Positions 1 through 5,668 of a DNA stretch of 9,631 nt are shown piece by piece. The DNA lies in assembly GCA_040512755.1 (NCBI GenBank), contig JBEVEP010000024.1, forward strand, positions 1 to 9,631, in the 5' to 3' direction. The notes below the pieces were generated by a model. The model saw only the letters and a list, made by a program, of their open reading frames with translations. It was not told the origin of the DNA and searched no databases. The position numbers and the translations under genes were made by a program. This DNA is from JBEVEP01 sp040512755. Lineage in GTDB: Bacteria; Pseudomonadota; Alphaproteobacteria; Rhizobiales; Rhizobiaceae. Each line of letters starts with the position of its first letter. Position 1 is the first letter of the stretch.

Positions 1-891
1 GAAGGCCGCGAAGATCACGTAGGCCAATGCGTAGAAGGGTCCCGTTTTCCAGCGCTCGGCAGGATCGGGATGAACGTCCGGGCCGGTGCAGATGGCCGCC
101 GAGATCGCGGCGAGGTTAGATGTGTGCGCTCCAAACGGCGCCGAAAGCAGTGAGAAGACACCCGTCGTGGCGATGATAGGCCCCGGTTCGGGATCGTACC
201 CGGCGGACTTGAGCACCGCGAGGCCGGAAAGATTCTGGGACGCCATGGTGACGAGATAGAGCGGCAGCGCGAGGCCAATGATGCTGGCAAGCGTGAAGTC
301 GGGGGCCGTTACAGTGAGCGTGGAAAGTTCAGGTGCCGGCAGTCCGCCGACGCGTCCGGTTAGAGCGGCAAGGCACACGCCGCCGGCCAGTACAGCCAGG
401 ACAGAAAGCGTTGGGCTGAACAGGCGGATGATGAAGAAGGCAGCAACCAACGGGAGAATGAGGCCGGGATCGGCTGGGATCGCCTTCACAGCGTTGATCG
501 TAAAAGTGACGACGATGCCTGCGAGCATGCCGGAGGCGACCGATGGCGGAATACGGGCGATGAGACGAGTCAGCGGGCGAAACAAGCCGGTTGCGATCAA
601 AAGCACAGCCGTGACGATGAAGGCGGCAACGGCGTTGCCCATCGTGAAGCCTTGGCTGGCCGCGATCAGCGCAGCGCCAGGCGTCGACCACGCGGTGATG
701 ACCGGCATACGTGTTCGCCAGGAGAGCCAAGCTGTTTCGAACGCCATGGCAAGGCAGATGGCGGTGACCCAGCTGGCGGTTTGTACATGTGTGGCGCCAA
801 GAGTGGCGGCTGCTGCGATGATCAAGGCGAGCGTACCGCCAAAACCGACGATCGCCGCGACGAAAGCCGAAACCGGTACGGATATCCGCAT
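1..891 (-). CDS. benE: BenE-family benzoate/H+ symporter (3' end beyond the left edge)
   Basis: Inner-membrane transporter of the BenE family, which takes up benzoate with protons. The minus strand reads open from ATG at 889-891 to base 1, giving 297 codons; family members are about 390-400 aa, so roughly the last quarter is missing. The protein is almost entirely alternating hydrophobic segments. Family signatures seen are AWSTPGAAL (residues 67-75), LPLYLVTMASQN (209-220) followed by GLAVLKSAGY (223-232), and APFGAHTSNLAAISAAIC (251-268) followed by HPDPAERW (274-281). These line up with remembered E. coli YdcO/BenE. The start lies 4 nt after the stop codon of the upstream hydrolase, so the two are probably co-transcribed and perhaps translationally coupled; no strong Shine-Dalgarno is visible. 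Substrate specificity is inferred from the family, and no benzoate-degrading genes are visible nearby. Confidence 0.92.
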   Translation of the reverse strand, partial: MRISVPVSAFVAAIVGFGGTLALIIAAAATLGATHVQTASWVTAICLAMAFETAWLSWRTRMPVITAWSTPGAALIAASQGFTMGNAVAAFIVTAVLLIATGLFRPLTRLIARIPPSVASGMLAGIVVTFTINAVKAIPADPGLILPLVAAFFIIRLFSPTLSVLAVLAGGVCLAALTGRVGGLPAPELSTLTVTAPDFTLASIIGLALPLYLVTMASQNLSGLAVLKSAGYDPEPGPIIATTGVFSLLSAPFGAHTSNLAAISAAICTGPDVHPDPAERWKTGPFYALAYVIFAAF

Positions 892-895
892 GCGG

Positions 896-1669
896 TCAGC
901 CCGCCTGGACGATCAGTGTTTCGACGGCTCGGAGCATCGTTGCAATGTCCTCGGGGCGGGAAAGCCGGTGGTCGCCATCGGGGATCAGAGACAGAGTGAC
1001 GTCATCTGCCGGCAGACAGCTCACAAGTTTCAGTGCATGGCCATACGGCACGTCGTGGTCCCTCATTCCTTGAATGATATGGACCGGGCAGTGCGTATCG
1101 ATGGGGCCGGTCATCACCAGATTTTGCCTGCCATCCTCCAGAAGAGCGTGCGTGAAAATGTTGGGATCGGATGAATACTCCGACGGCTCTTCGAAATAGC
1201 CCTTCTCGGCGAGGTCGCGCCGATGCGCCGGCGTAAGCTGCGGTTCCATCAGTTCCGCCGTGAAGTCGGGGGCTGGCGCCAGAAGCAGCATGCCGGCGAT
1301 CCTGTTGACCTCGTCTGATTTCTGTAACTCCCGCGCCATGCGAAGTGCGATCCATGCGCCCATCGAGGACCCGACAAGGACTTGCCTCCCCCTTGTGAAG
1401 GCGCGAAACACCGCCAGGCTCTCGGCGAGCCACCGGGATATGGTGCCGTCGCGAAACGCGCCGCCCGACTCGCCGTGTCCCGAATAGTCATGCCGTGCGA
1501 TCGCCCTGCCGGCTGCTGCTGCCCAGCCGTCCAGTGCTTCGGCTTTCGTGCCGCGCATATCGGATCTATAGCCGCCCAGCCACATGATCCCGGGCTCGTT
1601 CCCCTCACGACGCCGGACTGCGATGTCCGTTCCGCCGACCTTCAAAAAGTCCGGTGCACCTATGGCCAT
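896..1669 (-). CDS. alpha/beta hydrolase, ABHD10-like serine esterase/thioesterase
   Basis: Predicted soluble serine hydrolase of 257 aa with the alpha/beta fold. The nucleophile elbow is GSSMG at residues 100-104 (Ser102). The likely acid is Asp206 (or Asp204) in MRDHDVPYG, and the catalytic His is His234 in PDGDHRLSRPED. The strand-loop ARHDYSGHGESGG (58-70) and the GSSMG elbow resemble mitochondrial ABHD10, known as an acyl-glucuronide esterase and S-depalmitoylase, so a (thio)esterase role is a family-based guess. ATG at 1667-1669 is chosen because AAAGGA lies about 9 nt upstream of it and the fold begins there; the frame stays open upstream to about 1825, but that stretch lacks any conserved character. 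It is the first gene of the leftward operon with benE and is divergent from infC. The substrate is unknown, and pairing with a benzoate carrier could suggest hydrolysis or uptake of aromatic esters, which is speculation. Confidence 0.86.
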   Translation of the reverse strand: MAIGAPDFLKVGGTDIAVRRREGNEPGIMWLGGYRSDMRGTKAEALDGWAAAAGRAIARHDYSGHGESGGAFRDGTISRWLAESLAVFRAFTRGRQVLVGSSMGAWIALRMARELQKSDEVNRIAGMLLLAPAPDFTAELMEPQLTPAHRRDLAEKGYFEEPSEYSSDPNIFTHALLEDGRQNLVMTGPIDTHCPVHIIQGMRDHDVPYGHALKLVSCLPADDVTLSLIPDGDHRLSRPEDIATMLRAVETLIVQAG

Positions 1670-1791
1670 TGGGGGTTCCTTTGTGCGACGCTTGCCCTTC
1701 TGCCACGGCTGCGGCCGGGCGGAAAGCCGTATGGAGCCGTACAGACAAACGAGCAAGCTTTGGGTCGTGATTCTTTTGACGGCCTGTGCTA

Positions 1792-1821
1792 TTGACAGCG
1801 CCGTTGCTTGAACGACATAGC
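1792..1821 (+). promoter_or_regulatory. candidate infC promoter
   Basis: A perfect TTGACA box at 1792-1797 is followed, after 18 nt, by CATAGC at 1816-1821, which keeps the central ATA of a -10 element. Transcription would start near 1828, leaving a leader of about 50 nt before the infC ribosome-binding site. The -35 box is convincing, while the -10 box is poor. Confidence 0.45.
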
Positions 1822-1864
1822 GCATTGCCGATTTGTTCTCGCAGAATCCTGAACCGAAACAGCT

Positions 1865-1881
1865 AGGAGACCACGACCATT
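1865..1881 (+). promoter_or_regulatory. infC ribosome-binding site with AUU initiation codon
   Basis: AGGAGA at 1865-1870 sits 8 nt upstream of ATT at 1879-1881. No ATG, GTG or TTG occurs in this frame at a suitable distance, and the IF3 N-terminal sequence begins exactly at this ATT (RRPFKAAAPSKEGPRANRDI after the initiator). An AUU start is a known hallmark of infC: IF3 rejects non-canonical start codons, so the protein represses its own translation. Confidence 0.85.
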
Positions 1882-2415
1882 CGCAGACCGTTCAAAGCTG
1901 CGGCGCCCTCCAAGGAAGGCCCGCGTGCCAATAGAGACATCCGGGTTCCCCGGGTCCAACTCATCGATGCAAGCGGATCCAATCAAGGCATTGTATCAAT
2001 CAACGATGCCCTGCTCGCCGCCGAAGAGGCCGGGCTCGATCTCGTCGAGATTTCGCCCAATGCGGAACCGCCTGTCACCAAGATCCTCGATCTAGGCAAG
2101 CTGAAATACGCCAACCAGAAGAAGGCGGCCGAAGCTCGCAAGAACCAGAAGGTCATCGAGATCAAAGAAATCAAGATGCGGCCGAACATCGACACCCATG
2201 ACTATGAGGTGAAGATGAAAGCCGTGCGCCGCTTCTTCGAGGAAGGCGACAAGGTGAAGCTCACGCTGCGATTCCGGGGTCGCGAGATGGCGCATATGGA
2301 ACTCGGCATGCAGCTTCTGAACAAGGTTCGGGAAGAGGTAGCGACGATCGCCAAAGTCGAAGCCGAGCCGAAGCTCGAAGGACGGCAAATGATGATGGTG
2401 CTTGCGCCGCGGTAA
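1879..2415 (+). CDS. infC: translation initiation factor IF-3
   Basis: IF-3 binds the 30S subunit, prevents premature 50S joining and proofreads the start codon and initiator tRNA. The product is 178 aa, the normal length. The N-terminal domain runs to about residue 75 and includes VPRVQLIDASG, AAEEAGLDLVEISPNA and PPVTKILDLGKLKY. The linker helix is Lys/Ala-rich (NQKKAAEARKNQK). The C-terminal domain carries IKEIKMRPNIDTHDYEVK, FRGREMAH and KLEGRQMMMVLAP. One small oddity is Thr in the usual PPVCKI position. The gene begins with ATT at 1879, so simple ORF callers would shorten it to an internal start near 2176 and lose the whole N-terminal domain. It is transcribed alone: a promoter candidate lies upstream and an intrinsic terminator directly downstream. 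Autogenous control through the AUU codon is expected from the family. Confidence 0.97.
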   Translation: MRRPFKAAAPSKEGPRANRDIRVPRVQLIDASGSNQGIVSINDALLAAEEAGLDLVEISPNAEPPVTKILDLGKLKYANQKKAAEARKNQKVIEIKEIKMRPNIDTHDYEVKMKAVRRFFEEGDKVKLTLRFRGREMAHMELGMQLLNKVREEVATIAKVEAEPKLEGRQMMMVLAPR

Positions 2416-2430
2416 GCGCCGATGTCTACG

Positions 2431-2459
2431 AGGCCGCCCCTTCGGCGGCCTTTTGCTTT
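2431..2459 (+). terminator. rho-independent terminator of infC
   Basis: A perfect 7-bp GC-rich stem, GGCCGCC at 2432-2438 with GGCGGCC at 2444-2450, encloses a 5-nt loop. TTTTGCTTT follows at 2451-2459. It starts 16 nt after the infC stop codon and separates infC from the downstream methyltransferase-like gene. Confidence 0.85.
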
Positions 2460-2531
2460 CCGCCACGAATTCCGCACAAGCCCCTGATGGATGGATGAAG
2501 ATCATCGCCGCTTGGGCGGTTGGAGATAGGA

Positions 2532-3176
2532 ATGGTTGTCGCTGCGCGCCTCAAACCCTCAGTCAAGTCCGTTGATGAGCTGAGCCGCTATCAGCGGCGC
2601 AGACGCGTCGTGATTGCCTCGCTTGTCGTTGTCATTTTTATGGCGCTTCTGTTCGTTCGCTCGGCTGCGGACGGCCGGCTCCATGAGAATGTCGAGGCAT
2701 TCGGTATTGGCGCGATCCTGATCGCGATCCTCGGGCGAACCTGGTGTACGCTATACATCGGCGGCCGGAAGAGTTCCGAAATCGTGACCGGTGGACCGTA
2801 TTCGGTCAGCCGCAATCCGCTTTATGTCTTCAGCACGATCGGAGCCGCCGGAATTGGCGCGATGACCGGCAGCCTGGTTGTTGCGGTTGGATTGGCTGTT
2901 CTCTGTTACGGAGCCTTCCGTTCGGTCATCTCCGTGGAGGAAGGCTATCTGGAGCATGTATTTGGCGATGCGTACCTGCAGTATATGAAGGACGTGCCGA
3001 GGTTCTTTCCCAATCCCGCTCTGTTCAGGGAAAGCGAGATGCTGTCCGTCAGGCCGCAGCTCCTTTATCGGACTTTCGCGGATGGGCTGATGTTTCTCGC
3101 AGCCTATCCGTTTTTCGAGCTTGTGGAGCATCTGCAGGACGCGGGCATGTTGCCGGTCATTCTGGTTCTGTTCTGA
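2532..3176 (+). CDS. isoprenylcysteine carboxyl methyltransferase-like membrane protein
   Basis: An integral membrane protein of 214 aa of the ICMT/phospholipid-methyltransferase type, which uses S-adenosylmethionine to methylate lipid-like or prenylated substrates. A basic cytoplasmic segment (QRRRR, 21-25) precedes TM1 (about 26-42). Further hydrophobic segments lie at about 56-75, 100-130 and 183-198. The family signature follows TM2: EIVTGGPYSVSRNPLY (83-98), then EEGYLEHVFGDAYLQYM (136-152) and VPRFFP (155-160). The C-terminal 50 residues add a hydrophobic extension. ATG at 2532 is preferred over TTG at 2520 because GGAG at 2522-2525 is well placed for it. The gene is bounded by two intrinsic terminators, so it is probably its own transcription unit; no clear promoter is visible in 2460-2520. 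Bacteria lack CaaX-prenylated proteins in general, so the physiological substrate is unknown. Confidence 0.83.
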   Translation: MVVAARLKPSVKSVDELSRYQRRRRVVIASLVVVIFMALLFVRSAADGRLHENVEAFGIGAILIAILGRTWCTLYIGGRKSSEIVTGGPYSVSRNPLYVFSTIGAAGIGAMTGSLVVAVGLAVLCYGAFRSVISVEEGYLEHVFGDAYLQYMKDVPRFFPNPALFRESEMLSVRPQLLYRTFADGLMFLAAYPFFELVEHLQDAGMLPVILVLF

Positions 3177-3183
3177 CGCACCC

Positions 3184-3214
3184 GCGCAACTGCGATTCGC
3201 CGGTTGCGCTTTTT
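3184..3214 (+). terminator. rho-independent terminator after the methyltransferase-like gene
   Basis: GCGCAAC at 3184-3190 pairs perfectly with GTTGCGC at 3203-3209. A small inner GCG/CGC pairing (3192-3194 with 3198-3200) extends the helix, and five T residues follow at 3210-3214. It starts 7 nt after the stop codon. The 3' arm is shared with the candidate promoter of rpmI-rplT. Confidence 0.8.
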
Positions 3215-3232
3215 AAGCTTCATCGCTATAAG
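3204..3232 (+). promoter_or_regulatory. candidate promoter of the rpmI-rplT operon
   Basis: TTGCGC at 3204-3209, a 17-nt spacer, then TATAAG at 3227-3232. The -10 element is good and the spacing ideal; the -35 element keeps TTG and then deviates from the TTGAC expected. Transcription would begin near 3239, giving a leader of about 108 nt before rpmI. Confidence 0.55.
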
Positions 3233-3242
3233 GCCGCGTTCA

Positions 3243-3304
3243 GAACCGTCCGGCAGGGCATGCCGTGGCGGTTCGTAATGCTTTTCGGGCCTGGTCTGCC
3301 CGAA
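3243..3304 (+). promoter_or_regulatory. structured 5' leader of rpmI-rplT (two hairpins)
   Basis: Hairpin 1 pairs GAACCG (3243-3248) with CGGTTC (3269-3274). It continues after a small internal loop as CGGCA (3251-3255) with TGCCG (3261-3265). Hairpin 2 pairs TTCGGGC (3284-3290) with GCCCGAA (3298-3304) around a 7-nt loop. Neither is followed by a T-run, so they are not terminators. L20 is known to repress its own operon by binding structured leader or intercistronic RNA in E. coli and Bacillus; a similar role here is inferred, and no known Rfam fold was recognised. Confidence 0.4.
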
Positions 3305-3346
3305 GCAACAAGAAGCGCGATCCTGCGCCAAAGATGGAGTAGCAAA

Positions 3347-3550
3347 ATGCCCAAGATGAAGACCAAATCCGCTGCCAAGAAGCGGTTCAAGGTTACCGCG
3401 ACAGGCAAAGTCAAGGCGCAGGCCGCAGGCAAGCGCCATGGCATGATCAAGCGCACCAACAAGTTCATTCGCGATGCCCGCGGCACCATGGTTCTCGCCG
3501 AACCGGATGCCAAGAAGGTCATCAAGAATTTTCTGCCGAACGGCCTCTGA
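3347..3550 (+). CDS. rpmI: 50S ribosomal protein L35
   Basis: Ribosomal protein L35, a small basic component of the large subunit. The 67-aa product has the normal length and the family pattern MPKMKTKSAAKKRFKVTATG at the start, KRHGMIKRTNKF (29-40) in the middle and VIKNFLP near the end. About a third of its residues are Lys or Arg, as needed for rRNA contact. GGAG at 3336-3339 lies 7 nt before the ATG. The open frame extends far upstream, over the leader and part of the preceding gene, but only the start at 3347 has a ribosome-binding site and matches the family. rplT follows after 31 nt, so the two form the usual L35-L20 pair, here separated from infC by a membrane-protein gene. Confidence 0.97.
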   Translation: MPKMKTKSAAKKRFKVTATGKVKAQAAGKRHGMIKRTNKFIRDARGTMVLAEPDAKKVIKNFLPNGL

Positions 3551-3581
3551 GCCCGGCCTCAGCGTTTAAGGAGATTATGAC

Positions 3582-3983
3582 ATGGCACGCGTCAAACGGG
3601 GTGTAACCGCCCACGCCAAACACAAGAAGGTCCTGAAAGCCGCCAAGGGTTTCTACGGCCGCCGCAAGAACACCATCCGCATCGCCAAGCAGGCGGTGGA
3701 AAAGTCGCTGCAGTACGCCTACCGCGACCGCAAGAACCGTAAGCGCAATTTCCGAGCGCTGTGGATCCAGCGCATCAATGCTGCGGTGCATGAACATGGC
3801 CTGACCTATGGCCGGTTCATTGACGGCCTCAACAAGGCCGGCATCGAAATCGACCGCAAGGTTCTCTCCGATATGGCGATCCACGAACCGCAGGCATTTG
3901 CCGCGCTGGTCGCCAAGGCCAAGGTCGCGCTCGAATATTTGAAGAACACGACGCCGAACGCTTTTGAAAGCGCTGTCGCTTAA
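3582..3983 (+). CDS. rplT: 50S ribosomal protein L20
   Basis: Ribosomal protein L20 binds 23S rRNA early in 50S assembly and is the autoregulator of the L35-L20 operon in bacteria where this has been studied. The 133-aa product shows the extended basic N-terminal tail MARVKRGVTAHAKHKKVLK and KGFYGRRKNTIRIAKQAV (22-39), then DRKNRKRNFRALWIQRINAA (49-68), the rRNA-binding core. The globular C-terminal domain includes the segment around YGRFIDGLNKAGIEIDRKVL. Start choice is clear: AAGGAG at 3568-3573 is 8 nt before the ATG. A strong hairpin terminator lies about 40 nt beyond the stop codon, between this gene and pheS. Confidence 0.98.
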   Translation: MARVKRGVTAHAKHKKVLKAAKGFYGRRKNTIRIAKQAVEKSLQYAYRDRKNRKRNFRALWIQRINAAVHEHGLTYGRFIDGLNKAGIEIDRKVLSDMAIHEPQAFAALVAKAKVALEYLKNTTPNAFESAVA

Positions 3984-3986
3984 AGA

Positions 3987-4036
3987 CCAGCGCTTCCCAA
4001 GCTTTCCAAATGCTGATTAAGGGAAACCCGCGCTGG
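3987..4036 (+). promoter_or_regulatory. candidate antiterminator structure upstream of pheS
   Basis: CCAGCGCTTCCC (3987-3998) can pair with GGGAA (4021-4025) and GCGCTGG (4030-4036), making 12 base pairs with a 4-nt bulge on the 3' side. This uses the same bases (4025-4034) that form the 5' arm of the terminator at 4025-4053, so the two folds exclude each other. No Phe-rich leader peptide was found, so the signal is unknown and regulation is inferred from pairing alone. Confidence 0.35.
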
Positions 4037-4057
4037 CAGGGCTAGCGCGGGTTTTTT
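4025..4057 (+). terminator. intrinsic terminator between rplT and pheS (possible attenuator)
   Basis: A perfect 10-bp stem, AACCCGCGCT (4025-4034) with AGCGCGGGTT (4044-4053), encloses a 9-nt loop. The T-run continues to 4057. This is the strongest terminator in the window. It ends only about 35 nt before the pheS start, so pheS expression needs read-through, antitermination or a promoter inside that short gap; none is obvious. Confidence 0.88.
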
Positions 4058-4091
4058 CTTGCAAACACGAACTGCCAAACGAGTCTTCGAC

Positions 4092-5177
4092 ATGAGTGAC
4101 CTGGACACGCTCGAACATTCCCTGCTGACGGACATTGCCGCCGCGGCCGACGAGGCAGCGATCGAAGCCGTTCGGCTCGCCGCGCTGGGCAAGAAAGGCT
4201 CGATTTCCGAGAAGCTGAAGACACTGGGCACGATGACGCCCGAGGAGCGGCAGACCAAGGGTCCGGCGATCAACGGACTGAAGAATCGCGTCACGGAAGC
4301 GCTTACCGCCCGCAGGGCCGAATTGAAGGATGCGGCGATCACTGCTCGCCTTGCGTCGGAAAAAGTCGATGTGACGCTGCCTGTCCGCCAGTCGCCTGCC
4401 GAGCGCGGCCGCATCCATCCGATCAGCCAGGTGATCGACGAAATCGCCGCCATATTCGGCGACCTCGGCTTCGCGATCGCCGAGGGGCCGGACATCGAAA
4501 CGGACTATTACAATTTCACCTCGCTGAATTTTCCGGAAGGCCACCCGGCGCGCGAGATGCATGACACTTTCTTTTTCAATCCCGGTCCCGATGGGGAGCG
4601 CAAGCTGCTGCGCACTCACACGTCTCCGGTGCAGATCCGCACAATGGAAACGCAGAAACCGCCGATTCGCATCGTGATTCCCGGCAAGACGTATCGGCAG
4701 GATTCAGACGCCACCCATTCACCGATGTTCCATCAGGTCGAGGGGCTGGTGATCGATAAGACCGCCAACGTTGCCAACATGAAATGGGTGCTGGAGGAAT
4801 TCTGCAAGGCGTTCTTCGAAGTGCCGAGCGTCAAGATGCGCTTCCGCCCGTCATTCTTCCCGTTTACCGAGCCGAGCCTCGAGGTCGACATCCAGTGCGA
4901 CCGCTCACGGCCGGGCGAAGTGCGCTTCGGCGAAGGCAATGACTGGATGGAAATTCTGGGCTGCGGCATGGTCCATCCCAATGTGCTGAGGTTCGGCGGA
5001 CTCAATCCCGACGAGTATCAGGGTTTTGCCTGGGGGTTGGGCATCGACCGCATCGCCATGCTGAAATATGGAATGCCGGATTTGCGCGCCTTCTTCGACG
5101 CCGACGTCCGCTGGTTGTCGCACTATGGTTTCCGCCCACTCGACATGCCGACGCTGTTCGGGGGGCTGAGTTCGTGA
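4092..5177 (+). CDS. pheS: phenylalanyl-tRNA synthetase alpha subunit
   Basis: Catalytic alpha subunit of the (alpha-beta)2 class II synthetase that charges tRNA-Phe. The product has 361 aa, normal for the family. The N-terminal coiled coil (about 1-90) binds tRNA and contains LGKKGSISEKLKTLG. Motif 1 spans HPISQVIDEIAAIFGDLGF (109-127). Motif 2 is in the stretch YRQDSDATHSPMFHQVEGLV (201-220). The Phe-pocket region covers FRPSFFPFTEPSLEVDI (251-267), and motif 3 includes GLGIDRIAMLKYG (315-327). All expected signatures are intact. ATG at 4092 is chosen over TTG at 4059 because the latter lies in the terminator tail and adds residues unlike the family; the ribosome-binding site is weak (GAG at 4081-4083). 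The stop codon abuts or overlaps the start of the ASCH gene, indicating one transcript with the downstream genes. Confidence 0.97.
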   Translation: MSDLDTLEHSLLTDIAAAADEAAIEAVRLAALGKKGSISEKLKTLGTMTPEERQTKGPAINGLKNRVTEALTARRAELKDAAITARLASEKVDVTLPVRQSPAERGRIHPISQVIDEIAAIFGDLGFAIAEGPDIETDYYNFTSLNFPEGHPAREMHDTFFFNPGPDGERKLLRTHTSPVQIRTMETQKPPIRIVIPGKTYRQDSDATHSPMFHQVEGLVIDKTANVANMKWVLEEFCKAFFEVPSVKMRFRPSFFPFTEPSLEVDIQCDRSRPGEVRFGEGNDWMEILGCGMVHPNVLRFGGLNPDEYQGFAWGLGIDRIAMLKYGMPDLRAFFDADVRWLSHYGFRPLDMPTLFGGLSS

Positions 5178-5668
5178 TGAAGGACGAACGAACCGCCGTC
5201 ACCTTCTCCTTCGGCGATAGCCCGGAGATGGCGGATGAACTTTTGGCGCTGGTTTTGGCTGGCATAAAGACCGCGACTTGCGGCGCGCTGCGAAATTTTC
5301 CGGAGGGTAGCCCGGACAAACCGGTCGTCGGGCGGCGCGATGTCGTGCTCGACGGCAAGGGTCGCCGAGCGGCGGTCATTGAAACCATCGAGGTCGTCAT
5401 CCGGCGTTTCGATGAGGTCGATGAAGCCTTCGCCCACGATGAAGGCGAAGGATTTGGTACTTTGGCCGACTGGCGCGAAGGGCATCAGGGGTATTTCGAG
5501 CGCAACGGCGGGTACGCGCCCGACATGGAACTGGTCTGCGAACGATTCCGGCTGGTGGAACCGCTAGGCGAATATGCGGCAGCCGCGAAGGGCGCAAGAC
5601 CGACAGACGCTCGGCCGCTAAACGACCCGTCCGAGGCGGACGTAGGAGTAACGGGGACACGGACATGA
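5177..5668 (+). CDS. ASCH-domain protein lodged between pheS and pheT
   Basis: A 163-aa protein with an ASCH domain, a PUA-like beta-barrel found in RNA-related proteins. Family members include E. coli YqfB, an N4-acetylcytidine amidohydrolase, and a reported ribonuclease from Zymomonas. Visible signatures are AGIKTATCGAL (28-38), with the Lys31-x-x-Thr34 spacing that matches the catalytic Lys/Thr of YqfB, then AVIETIEVVIRRFDEVDEAF (66-85) and DEGEGFGTLADWREGHQGYF (88-107). The domain ends near residue 128; the last 35 residues are polar and unconserved-looking, and their codons overlie the pheT ribosome-binding region. The start may be ATG at 5177 (sharing 1 nt with the pheS stop) or GTG at 5174. 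The stop overlaps the pheT ATG by 4 nt. This packing suggests translational coupling to the synthetase. Whether it acts on tRNA, on a nucleoside or independently is unknown. Confidence 0.85.
   Translation: MKDERTAVTFSFGDSPEMADELLALVLAGIKTATCGALRNFPEGSPDKPVVGRRDVVLDGKGRRAAVIETIEVVIRRFDEVDEAFAHDEGEGFGTLADWREGHQGYFERNGGYAPDMELVCERFRLVEPLGEYAAAAKGARPTDARPLNDPSEADVGVTGTRT

Noticed and set aside
278..1174. Plus-strand open frame of about 300 codons opposite benE and the hydrolase
   Set aside because: It is antisense to two well-supported genes, is rich in Ala/Arg/Met without any recognisable domain, and has no ribosome-binding site.
1670..1825. N-terminal extension of the hydrolase by 52 residues
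   Set aside because: The ribosome-binding site AAAGGA is correctly placed for the start at 1669; the extension looks like non-coding sequence and would overlap the infC promoter.
2744..3346. Upstream extension of the L35 frame across the preceding gene
   Set aside because: L35 is 67 aa in all known cases, and the start at 3347 has a proper ribosome-binding site; the upstream part overlaps the methyltransferase-like gene out of frame.
4010..4045. Eleven-codon frame MLIKGNPRWQG as a possible pheS leader peptide
   Set aside because: It contains no Phe codon and has no Shine-Dalgarno sequence, so it does not fit a Phe attenuation leader.
4059..4091. TTG start adding 11 residues to PheS
   Set aside because: It lies in the T-rich tail of the terminator, without a ribosome-binding site; PheS homologues begin near MSDL.
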